From NCBI RefSeq assembly GCF_018389385.1, contig NZ_CP062698.1, positions 561,501-625,500 on the forward strand: DNA of 64,000 nt, written 5' to 3'. Shown piece after piece: positions 26,047 to 33,381 of the stretch; positions within the stretch are counted from its first letter, which is position 1; each line of letters opens with the position of its first letter. A program made the position numbers and the translations under genes. Origin of the DNA: Anthocerotibacter panamensis C109 (lineage in GTDB: Bacteria; Cyanobacteriota; Cyanobacteriia; Gloeobacterales; Anthocerotibacteraceae). Under the pieces are notes generated by a model. That model saw nothing but the letters and a program-made list of their open reading frames with translations. It ran no database searches and was not told the origin of the DNA.

Positions 26047-26838
26047 TTAACGGCGCAGAGCCACCGGAGCATCCAGCCGAATGTTAAGCGGTTGGTCCGG
26101 TCGGAGCACCACCACGCGCGGAGCCGTGACGTTCCCGATAATCGTGCTCGCGGCGGCACCGCCCAATAGCCCGCCCAGACTCACCCCTCCAGTCAGGAGG
26201 CCCAACAAGGCTCCCGCCCCTGCACCAATGGCGGCGTCCCCGGCAATGGCTCCGGCGCTGTACTCTCGGGGGTCTTTTTCATCGGGCAAGAGATCAGAAC
26301 TGGCCTGAATCGAATAGTATTGCCCCCGAACAACCACCGCATCTGCCATAAATTTCAACCCGCCTCGAGTCGGCACAAAGCGGCCCCGGACCTCTGATCC
26401 GCGAGGAATACCAATTTGGTTATTGGAGTCATAGATGTCGTTGCTGATGAAGAGGGAAGCTGACCGGGAATCGCCTGGGTCTAAAAACACTTCCCCTTGC
26501 GAAGCGAAGCTAGCAGGGAGATACGTATCAGCGGCAATCCGCGAAACGCCGACATCGAAATTACGGGTATTGGGATTGGAATCAAAAGTACGGGTGTTGG
26601 GCGGGGTATCAAAAGTACGGATATTGGAATTGTAGTTAGGGTCTGCGTTACTGTCATAACCGGCATCGTCACGCGGAGCATCCGGTAGAGGTTCCAGGAC
26701 CGGCAGATTTTGTTTGGTTTTGCTCGGGGCCTTAAGCGGGGCCTTAAGCGGAGTTTTGCTGGACTGCTGGGCCATGAGCGGCGTCTGGGCAACTAGAGCA
26801 AAACTCAGGACACCAAGCATAAGCGCATGCTTTTTCAT
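26047..26838 (-). CDS. Secreted or periplasmic protein with a C-terminal glycine-rich segment
   Basis: The product is 263 residues with a signal peptide (KKHALMLGVLSFALVAQTPLMA). After a lysine-proline linker come three near-copies of a short unit (NIRTFD, NTRTFD, NTRNFD) around residues 70-95. A beta-rich domain (about 105-185: GVSRIAADTYLPASF, IGIPRGSEVRGRFVPTRGG) resembles the TrbI/VirB10-like fold found in several cyanobacterial exported proteins. A glycine- and alanine-rich hydrophobic stretch with GAGAGALLGLL, and a basic end, follow. No function is known. It is separate from the galE operon by about 70 bases. Confidence 0.65.
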   Translation of the reverse strand: MKKHALMLGVLSFALVAQTPLMAQQSSKTPLKAPLKAPSKTKQNLPVLEPLPDAPRDDAGYDSNADPNYNSNIRTFDTPPNTRTFDSNPNTRNFDVGVSRIAADTYLPASFASQGEVFLDPGDSRSASLFISNDIYDSNNQIGIPRGSEVRGRFVPTRGGLKFMADAVVVRGQYYSIQASSDLLPDEKDPREYSAGAIAGDAAIGAGAGALLGLLTGGVSLGGLLGGAAASTIIGNVTAPRVVVLRPDQPLNIRLDAPVALRR

Positions 26839-27145
26839 TAGGGAGCCCTCACGGCGAATACATCCCCAATTGTAAGTCTTTGCTCGGTGAATCGGGTGGA
26901 TTACTTACTGCTGGCGTGGTTTGGTGCGCATGGCTAGGCTTGAACACTGGGGGGACGAAAAAGATCTCACAGTATTGGATGCAAGCCCCGAGGCCCCGCA
27001 GAGTATGGGGCACCATGCCCTCAAATCACTACAACGTACTCCAGAAGCTAGGCGGACGGGAAAGGGGACCACCAGCTAGAGTCCTGTTGATTAAGTAACA
27101 TTAAGGGTCTTGCTGGATATCCCAACTGACACGTAAAATTGGTAC
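26839..27145. other. Intergenic region without a recognised gene
   Basis: Between the divergent starts of the signal-peptide protein and raf1 there are about 440 bases. The first 300 show no frame with a familiar product and no tRNA. The remainder holds a short promoter-terminator unit described separately. Confidence 0.5.
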
Positions 27146-27207
27146 ACTTTAACCAAGGGGAACCCGTAATCTCCTCGCCGGGCTGAAAGGGGTTCCCCCC
27201 TTTTTTT
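27146..27207 (+). ncRNA. Candidate small RNA or leader with strong intrinsic terminator
   Basis: A possible promoter (TTGCTG at 27110-27115 and TAAAAT at 27134-27139, 18 apart) is followed by about 50 bases and then a terminator. GGGGAACC (27158-27165) pairs with GGTTCCCC (27191-27198), followed by a run of seven T. The loop contains ATCTCCTCGCC, an anti-Shine-Dalgarno-like CUCCUC. A 55-60 base RNA of this form resembles the Yfr1 class in size and in its CUCCUC motif, but the stems differ. It could equally be a terminated raf1 leader. Confidence 0.45.
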
Positions 27208-27278
27208 GCGGATTCCCTTTGTCTAAAATCATGGTTGCAGGCGAATGCCTGTCCTCCATCCCACCTGCAGTACTTATC

Positions 27279-28340
27279 ATGCCCGAATCACCTCAAGAAT
27301 TTAACCCCGACGACGTTCAGAAATGGTTGGATTTACTCAGCCGCAAGCAAGGCACATGGGTTGATTGGGGGCAAGCTTGCCAGAACCTGCAAAAAGCTAA
27401 CTATACACCCCAGGCTATTTTTGAAGCGACGGGCTTTCAGCCGGTTCAACAAAATCAGATCATCGTTGCCGCTCAGGTCTACGCAGGGCTGGTGCGGTCT
27501 GGTGCCACTCCAGAGGTACTGGAGCACTTCACCCAACGCAGCAGCGATAGCCTCTACGAGCTGCGTATCCTCACACAGGAGGACCGGATCGCGGTGGCTC
27601 AACTGCTCGTGGACAAAAAGCTTACCGCTGAGAACGCCCACGAAATCGCCCGCGCTGTCAAAGAATTTTTGCTACACAAGACTCCCCCCGAAGGCTTCAC
27701 ACGCCATCCCGGTGATGCGGTTGCCTACCAGTGCTGGCGGGCTACCCGCGAACAGACTAACCTCCAGGAGCGCTCCCGCCTCATCGCTCGGGGGCTGACC
27801 TATGCCCACAGTGCCACAGCCCGTCAAAAGATTGAAAAACTCCTGACTGATTTCACGGTGATCCAGACCCAGCGCTCGCCCAGGCTGCCCCTCTACCGCC
27901 TGGAGTCCGTGGACGATCAACCTCGGGTGGTCCCCGTGGTTGGGACGCTACCCCTGCCGCTGTCCGACTTTAAAGCGGTTCCCCCCTTGACAGGGAGTGG
28001 TCCTTTTCATCAAGTCACCTATACTGCCCCCTGTAGTTGGGTACCTGTCCCCGGTTGGCAAGTCGTCCGTGCTGCTTCTGATGTTGTGGCACTCTTAGCC
28101 CAGAGCACAGACCTAAACCTTCCGGGTAATGCCGAGACCGTGCTGCTTCTGGCAGACCGAGACGAGCGCACCTGGGATATAGATGGCTTCTTCCTCGTAG
28201 AAGGGGAGCAGGGGCTCACGGTGCAATGCTTCCCCGAAGACCCTGGGATGAGACTTTGGGGCCGGGTTTTGGTGGTAATGCGCCCGCCCAAGATCTTCGA
28301 CGAGGACTATACTAAAGACCCCTGGCAGATCGACGAATGA
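27279..28340 (+). CDS. raf1: Rubisco accumulation factor 1
   Basis: The product is 353 residues from the ATG at 27279; a TTG at 27219 and an ATG at 27231 would lengthen it. Raf1 is a dimeric chaperone that helps assemble the RbcL octamer of form I Rubisco. The N-terminal helical domain reads VQKWLDLLSRKQGTWVDWGQ, then FEATGFQPVQQNQIIVAAQVY and LYELRILTQEDRIAVAQLL. GDAVAYQCWRATREQTN links to the C-terminal beta domain (RLPLYRLESVDDQPRVVPV, later VLLLADRDERTWD). All segments are intact. The upstream terminator suggests a controlled or separate leader transcript. Confidence 0.92.
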   Translation: MPESPQEFNPDDVQKWLDLLSRKQGTWVDWGQACQNLQKANYTPQAIFEATGFQPVQQNQIIVAAQVYAGLVRSGATPEVLEHFTQRSSDSLYELRILTQEDRIAVAQLLVDKKLTAENAHEIARAVKEFLLHKTPPEGFTRHPGDAVAYQCWRATREQTNLQERSRLIARGLTYAHSATARQKIEKLLTDFTVIQTQRSPRLPLYRLESVDDQPRVVPVVGTLPLPLSDFKAVPPLTGSGPFHQVTYTAPCSWVPVPGWQVVRAASDVVALLAQSTDLNLPGNAETVLLLADRDERTWDIDGFFLVEGEQGLTVQCFPEDPGMRLWGRVLVVMRPPKIFDEDYTKDPWQIDE

Positions 28341-28521
28341 GGATCAAACCTATTGGGATGGTCTGTAGGTGATCCTGCCCAACCTCACCGAACCGCTCTT
28401 GATCGAGTCAGCCGTGTGGCACGAAATTGGGTGCTATGGAGCGAGGATTCTCAAGCTTGTGCAACCGCCCTTGCGCGAGGAGTACCCCGATTAAATGCTG
28501 CGGTTGTGATATTAAGTGTCT

Positions 28522-28884
28522 ATGATCGAAGAGTCGCCTTTACTGGGTAGCCCTATGGCCTCACCAATACCCCGCACCTTCCTTGAAGAAGTCAATGTCG
28601 CCGGTCATCAGCTTGTCGATAAGAGCAAAGAACTGATCGCCAAAGGGAATGTCCGCCGTTTCATCCTCAAGGACAGCACCGGTACGCGGACGCTGCTAGA
28701 GGTTCCCTTGACCTTAGGCGTGGCAGCGGGAGCCGGATTGACCCTGTTCGCACCCTTTCTGGTGACCATTGGCGCTTTGGCAGCTCTGCTCACTCAGGCT
28801 AAGGTCATCATCGAGCGCTACGAGAACCCGGAAGACGCAGAACAGGAGAGCCAGACTTCGCTGTTAGAGCGTGGTGACGACTAA
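28522..28884 (+). CDS. DUF4342 domain protein
   Basis: The product is 120 residues from the ATG at 28522 (a GTG six bases earlier is possible). The domain covers about residues 18-95: FLEEVNVAGHQLVDKSKELI, then GNVRRFILKDSTG and LLEVPLTLGVAAGAGLTLFAP, with a hydrophobic segment through AALLTQAKVIIERYE. The family is widespread, probably membrane-associated, and without assigned function. The tail is acidic. It lies about 180 bases after raf1 in a spacer that shows nothing recognisable. Confidence 0.75.
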   Translation: MIEESPLLGSPMASPIPRTFLEEVNVAGHQLVDKSKELIAKGNVRRFILKDSTGTRTLLEVPLTLGVAAGAGLTLFAPFLVTIGALAALLTQAKVIIERYENPEDAEQESQTSLLERGDD

Positions 28885-28922
28885 TATGACTTCGTGTCCT
28901 CGAGGCAGCAGCGCCGGTGATT

Positions 28923-29987
28923 TCACGCCAAATATTGTTGGACCCACAGGCCCAAGAGCGGCTGGCAAAACTGATAACTGAGCGTAACTTTGTCCTCGCC
29001 TATCGTATCAGGACCGAAGAGCAAGTCTTTCTTGACCAAGGCGGTGAGGGCTCCTTGGAGGGAGCCTCCCCGCGGCAAACCATGTTCCTGGGTGTAATCG
29101 TTACTTTGGGGGTGGGAAGTCGGGTCAAGGGCCAGAGTCTCCAGGACACGACACTGGATAGCAGGCAGTTGCATTAAAAGGGTTTCAAAAGTGGGGGAGA
29201 GTTGCTCCAGCAAGATAGCCTGTGCCTGCTCTACATCGGTTTCTTCGACAAGACGGTGGGTCGGTAGGTGGCGGGCGAGGGCATGAGCAGTACTTACATG
29301 GCCCTGAACCAGCCCCAGAACTGCCTCCAAGGACCGCTCCTCCAAGGTGAATTGTTGGCTAAACCAATTGCGGATCAGCATAGCGGTGAGGGGGAGCAGT
29401 TTCAAGACTTCAAAGTCAGAAGCAGGCGTGTTGTCTCCTAGTTCCGGGGCGTTACCCAAGCCATAGCCCAGTACATAGTTGGCGTCGGGTAGCCGGTCTA
29501 AGCGCTCCCGCAGGTGGGACTGCCATGTCTCATCCCGGTCCCAACTACCCAGGTGCATAAAGTTATTCAAGAAAACCACGACCCGCTTTTGTTTGCGCTC
29601 TGCGATGAGCTGAGGTAGTTCCAGGAGCCGCGCGAAATCCCGGTCCAGCGTCTTAGCTGAGGTGCACAGCAGCGTCAACTGGCGGGTGCGCGGGTCAATC
29701 TGGACGCGGTGGTGGCTCAGGTGCTTACTCACCCACTCCAGCCCTTCTTCGTAGTTGCCAAACCCGCTGAGGAAGCTCTGTGCCAGCAGGGTGATAAAGC
29801 GGAATTTATCGGTAGTCCTGAGGCAATCGAGGTACAGCACCGTACCCTGAATGTCCTGTACTGCGCCTTCGATGAAGCTCCGGCGACCACTCCCAGGCAC
29901 TCCCAGCAAGAGGAGGTTTCCATCCTTGCTGAGGTATTTGGCGGCGTATTCCCGCAACGCCGGTCGTTCCAGCCGACTGTCTCGCAT
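28923..29987 (-). CDS. ATPase-like protein with degenerate P-loop
   Basis: The product is 354 residues. The fold looks like an AAA/STAND ATPase: LLLLGVPGSGRRSFIEGA (residues 25-42) sits at the Walker A position but has arginines where lysine and serine/threonine belong, and the Walker B-like strand VVVFLNNFMHLG lacks the usual acidic pair. A helical second half (ERSLEAVLGLVQGHVSTAHALARHLP) and a possible winged helix (LQGALTALVKKDLLFG) follow. It may therefore bind nucleotide weakly or not at all. The neighbouring genes give no clue. The name ATPase rests on fold-like patterns, not on an intact site. Confidence 0.6.
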   Translation of the reverse strand: MRDSRLERPALREYAAKYLSKDGNLLLLGVPGSGRRSFIEGAVQDIQGTVLYLDCLRTTDKFRFITLLAQSFLSGFGNYEEGLEWVSKHLSHHRVQIDPRTRQLTLLCTSAKTLDRDFARLLELPQLIAERKQKRVVVFLNNFMHLGSWDRDETWQSHLRERLDRLPDANYVLGYGLGNAPELGDNTPASDFEVLKLLPLTAMLIRNWFSQQFTLEERSLEAVLGLVQGHVSTAHALARHLPTHRLVEETDVEQAQAILLEQLSPTFETLLMQLPAIQCRVLETLALDPTSHPQSNDYTQEHGLPRGGSLQGALTALVKKDLLFGPDTIGEDKVTLSYQFCQPLLGLWVQQYLA

Positions 29988-30083
29988 TCTTGGTGTCTTA
30001 GGTTACGTGATTATAATACAGTGAGGCTGACCGGCCCCACCGTCTCCAGGGGTATCTCCTCTCCGCTAACCCCTGTCCGCTGT

Positions 30084-30800
30084 CTATCCCCAGAGCCAGA
30101 GAAAACCTGCCCCTAAGACGGCACCAAGGGCTGTATTGAGGACATTGACTCCTTCATTACTCAGATAACCTTGACTCTGAATTGTAGCGCCCAACAGGCT
30201 CTCTACGGTAGTGGCTAAGAAGGCGGCAAGTACAGCCCAAGGGAGTGCCCCCCAGGGAATGAGCCCGACACTCGCTCCCAGACTGCTCAGTGCAATAGCG
30301 GCTGCCATGCCGGCTAAGGTCCCCTCGAGACTCACTGCGCCCTCGGTACCGGGGGGGACAGGGCGGAAGGTCGTGATGAGGTAGGTAGTCCGACCGTAAG
30401 TCTTGCCAATCTCACTGGAGGTAGTGTCAGCCAATTTGGTGGCGAGGCTCGCTACGTAGGCCATCAGCCAGAGGGGGTGGGGTACGATAAGTTGGCCTAA
30501 GGCCGTGACTGCTGCGGTGGCAGCCGATCCCCAGACATTGGCGGGTCCTCTGGCCCCACCGCGCTTTTCGGCGATTCCTCGGGCTTGTTTTTGGGCAAAA
30601 CCGATGCGCGTCGCTGCGGTGCCCACCACAAAGTAAACAAAAATGATGGCGTAGCCTGCCCAACCCAAGGCCCCAAGGATGAGTACTCCGAGCGCCCAAC
30701 TGTGCAGGATGCCTTGGGGGGTGAGGACTTTGACCCGGCTGGTAGAGGCCGGAACGGCAAGGATGGAATTGACCAAAAGGGCGACGAGCCAAGGGTTCAT
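30084..30800 (-). CDS. DUF92/TIGR00297 membrane protein, phytyl-phosphate kinase (VTE6)-like
   Basis: The product is 238 residues from the ATG at 30800. About six hydrophobic helices are visible (WLVALLVNSILAV, ALGVLILGALGWAGYAIIFVYFVVG, ALPWAVLAAFLATTVESLLG). Conserved motifs are GPANVWGSAATAAV, SLATKLADTTSSEIGKTYGRTTYLITTFRPV and GTEGAVSLEGTLAG, with acidic residues likely to hold CTP or metal. In plants and Synechocystis, members of this family phosphorylate phytyl-phosphate, recycling phytol from chlorophyll into tocopherol and phylloquinone. The same role is inferred here. It is divergent from ilvC across a gap containing an inverted repeat. Confidence 0.8.
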   Translation of the reverse strand: MNPWLVALLVNSILAVPASTSRVKVLTPQGILHSWALGVLILGALGWAGYAIIFVYFVVGTAATRIGFAQKQARGIAEKRGGARGPANVWGSAATAAVTALGQLIVPHPLWLMAYVASLATKLADTTSSEIGKTYGRTTYLITTFRPVPPGTEGAVSLEGTLAGMAAAIALSSLGASVGLIPWGALPWAVLAAFLATTVESLLGATIQSQGYLSNEGVNVLNTALGAVLGAGFLWLWG

Positions 30801-30854
30801 CGAGGGCAGAAGAGCGATTATTCCTACTGTATCGCCTCTGTTCCTAGAAAAATC

Positions 30855-30899
30855 CAGGAGCAACTTCACCACAGACAATAGGTGATGAAAAAGCTCCTG
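30855..30899. promoter_or_regulatory. Nested inverted repeat upstream of ilvC
   Basis: Outer arms CAGGAGC (30855-30861) and GCTCCTG (30893-30899) enclose inner arms TCACC (30866-30870) and GGTGA (30881-30885). The structure lies between the divergent VTE6-like and ilvC starts, about 100 bases before ilvC. It could be an operator or a leader hairpin. No T-tract follows. Confidence 0.4.
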
Positions 30900-30999
30900 T
30901 GTTCTACGCCTGCTGCAAAAAGTATTTTAAAGTACAAATGAGGTGAAAGAGCCCAGAAGCGATAGAATCGATAGACTAAGAACTGAGGGGAAAAACGCC

Positions 31000-31995
31000 A
31001 TGGCGCGGATGTATTACGACGAGGACGCCCGACTGGAATTTATTCAACAAAAGACTGTAGCCATCATTGGCTATGGCTCTCAGGGCCACGCCCACGCCCT
31101 AAACCTCCTCAACTCCGGCATCAACGTCCTGGTGGGTCTCTATGCAGGCAGTCCCTCATGGTCCAAAGCTGAGCGCGATGGTCTCCAGGTCTACACTACG
31201 GCTGAAGCCACCCAAAAAGCCGACCTCGTCATGATCCTCCTGCCCGACGAGCGCCAAAAAGCCATTTATCTCCAAGACATCGCGCCTCATCTCACCCCCG
31301 GTAAGACCCTCGCTTTCGCCCATGGTTTTAATATTCACTTCTCGCAAATTGTCCCGCCGTCTGGCGTAGACGTGATCATGGTCGCCCCCAAAGGACCGGG
31401 GCATCTGGTCCGCCGCCAATATCAAGAAGGTAAAGGCGTCCCCGCCCTTTTTGCAGTCGAACAAAATGCCAGCGGTCAGGCCCGTGAAGTGGCGATGGCT
31501 TACGCCAAGGGCATCGGCGGCACCCGCGCCGGGATCTTGGAGACGAGCTTCCGCGAGGAGACTGAGACTGACCTCTTCGGCGAACAGGTGGTCCTCTGCG
31601 GGGGATTGACCGCGCTGATCAAAGGTGGTTTTGAGACTTTGGTGGAAGCGGGTTATCAGCCGGAATTGGCCTATTTCGAATGCCTCCATGAGGTTAAGCT
31701 CATCGTGGACCTCATTATTGAGGGCGGCTTGGAGAATATGCGCAAATCGATTTCCAATACGGCTGAATTTGGCGACTATACCCGAGGGCCGCGCATCGTC
31801 ACCGACGAGACCCGCCGCGAGATGAAAAAAATCCTCAAAGAGATCCAACAGGGCGTCTTCGCCCGCGAGTGGGTACTGGAGAATCAGGCTGGGGCTCCTG
31901 CTTTCCTCGCCACCCGCCGCCGCGAGACCGAACACCCCGTCGAAGAAGTGGGCAAGGAACTACGCTCCATGATGAGCTGGTTGCACAAGGAGTAG
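31000..31995 (+). CDS. ilvC: Ketol-acid reductoisomerase
   Basis: The product is 331 residues, a class I enzyme. IlvC isomerises and reduces acetolactate and acetohydroxybutyrate with NADPH and magnesium, for valine, leucine and isoleucine. The ATG at 31000 follows GAGGGG at a good distance and gives [14 protein letters not shown]; a TTG or GTG upstream would add 19 residues unlike the family. Visible motifs are [50 protein letters not shown] and [15 protein letters not shown] with the magnesium-binding acids. argJ follows 37 bases downstream. Confidence 0.96.
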   Translation: MARMYYDEDARLEFIQQKTVAIIGYGSQGHAHALNLLNSGINVLVGLYAGSPSWSKAERDGLQVYTTAEATQKADLVMILLPDERQKAIYLQDIAPHLTPGKTLAFAHGFNIHFSQIVPPSGVDVIMVAPKGPGHLVRRQYQEGKGVPALFAVEQNASGQAREVAMAYAKGIGGTRAGILETSFREETETDLFGEQVVLCGGLTALIKGGFETLVEAGYQPELAYFECLHEVKLIVDLIIEGGLENMRKSISNTAEFGDYTRGPRIVTDETRREMKKILKEIQQGVFAREWVLENQAGAPAFLATRRRETEHPVEEVGKELRSMMSWLHKE

Positions 31996-32032
31996 TATCC
32001 TGGCTAGCGGTGGACTTTCTGGCGAGTGAACC

Positions 32033-33271
32033 GTGGACGAAGCTACCTATCCATCTCAACCCTGGCGGGTCATTTCCGGGGGGGTGACCGCACCCAAGGG
32101 CTGGCTTGCCGGGGGCATCGCCTCGGGCATCAAACCCTCCGGCAAACCTGACCTGACTTTGATCCTCTCAGACATGCCCGCAGTAGCAGCGGGTGTTTTC
32201 ACCACCAACCTCGTCCGTGCCGCCTGCGTGGACTACAACCGCAACCTCATGGCACAAGGTGGCGAGGTCCGGGCTATCGTCGTCAATGCGGGCAATGCCA
32301 ATGCCGCCACCGGGCAGGCAGGGGTCGCAGCAGTCCACACCACAGCCCAAATTTTTGCAGACCTGCTTGGCACGGCCCCCGACACAATTTTGACCGCTTC
32401 CACGGGGGTCATCGGGGTATTGCTGCCGGTGGAGAAGATTGCTCAAGCTGCTATGCAACTGGTCGCCGGGGTTTCACCCACCGGCTCATCCCAGGCTGCT
32501 CAGGCCATCCTGACTACCGACCTGGTGGAGAAAACGATGGCGCTGGAGGCCGAAATCGAGGGCGTTACGGTTCGGATGGGTGCGATAGCCAAGGGCTCGG
32601 GGATGATTCACCCCAATATGGCGACGCTCTTGGCCTTTATCACCTGTGACGCCGCCGTGGACCGGGACTTATGGCGCAAACTCCTCCAGCAAGCCAACGC
32701 CTGCTCCTTTAACCAGATCACTGTGGACGGAGACACGAGCACCAATGACATGCTCCTCGCCTTGAGCAATGGAGCTGCTGGAAACCCGACTATCCACGAC
32801 CCCGCTAGCCCCGCCGCCCAAGTCCTCGGGGGGATGCTCACCGCCATCTGTATAGACCTGGCGAAAAAAGTAGCCCGCGACGGCGAAGGGGCGACCAAAC
32901 TGGTTGAAATTCTGGTGGACGGGGCTGCCACCGAAGCTGATGCCCGTCAGGTAGCCCGCACCGTGGCCGGGTCCAGCCTTTTTAAAGCCGCCCTCTTTGG
33001 CTGCGACCCAAATTGGGGCCGAATTGCTGCCGCCGCTGGGCGGGCGGGAGTCGCCTTTGACGCTAACCAACTCGCCATCTGGTTGGGCGATATCCAACTC
33101 ATGGAGCATGGGGAACCCCTCCGTTTTGACCGCCCCGCTGCGGTCCAATACTTAAAGCAAGACCCTGTATCCGTTCGTATCGGTCTCGGGCAGGGTACTG
33201 GGCAAGGACGCGCTTGGGGCTGCGACCTCACCTACGACTATGTGCGCATCAATGGCGAATACACAACCTGA
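32033..33271 (+). CDS. argJ: Bifunctional ornithine acetyltransferase / N-acetylglutamate synthase
   Basis: The product is 412 residues with a GTG start at 32033. ArgJ recycles the acetyl group from acetylornithine to glutamate, and many forms also use acetyl-CoA, giving the cyclic arginine pathway. It is made as a precursor that cleaves itself before a threonine in the motif HPNMATLLAF, present here after KGSGMI near residue 185. GGVTAPKGWLAGGIASGIK, VVNAGNANAATG, ILTASTGVIG and DGDTSTNDMLLAL are all as expected. Together with cphA (arginine storage) the locus is rich in nitrogen metabolism genes, though the two are not adjacent. Confidence 0.95.
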   Translation: MDEATYPSQPWRVISGGVTAPKGWLAGGIASGIKPSGKPDLTLILSDMPAVAAGVFTTNLVRAACVDYNRNLMAQGGEVRAIVVNAGNANAATGQAGVAAVHTTAQIFADLLGTAPDTILTASTGVIGVLLPVEKIAQAAMQLVAGVSPTGSSQAAQAILTTDLVEKTMALEAEIEGVTVRMGAIAKGSGMIHPNMATLLAFITCDAAVDRDLWRKLLQQANACSFNQITVDGDTSTNDMLLALSNGAAGNPTIHDPASPAAQVLGGMLTAICIDLAKKVARDGEGATKLVEILVDGAATEADARQVARTVAGSSLFKAALFGCDPNWGRIAAAAGRAGVAFDANQLAIWLGDIQLMEHGEPLRFDRPAAVQYLKQDPVSVRIGLGQGTGQGRAWGCDLTYDYVRINGEYTT

Positions 33272-33381
33272 CCGTTCACGCTGACCACCGGGTGACCGAG
33301 CTGGAGATAAGCTAGGGCGGTAGCTCGTGGGTCTTAAGCCCCCCGAGGTTTGCTACTCTGGTTGAACCCCCAGGAGGAGTC

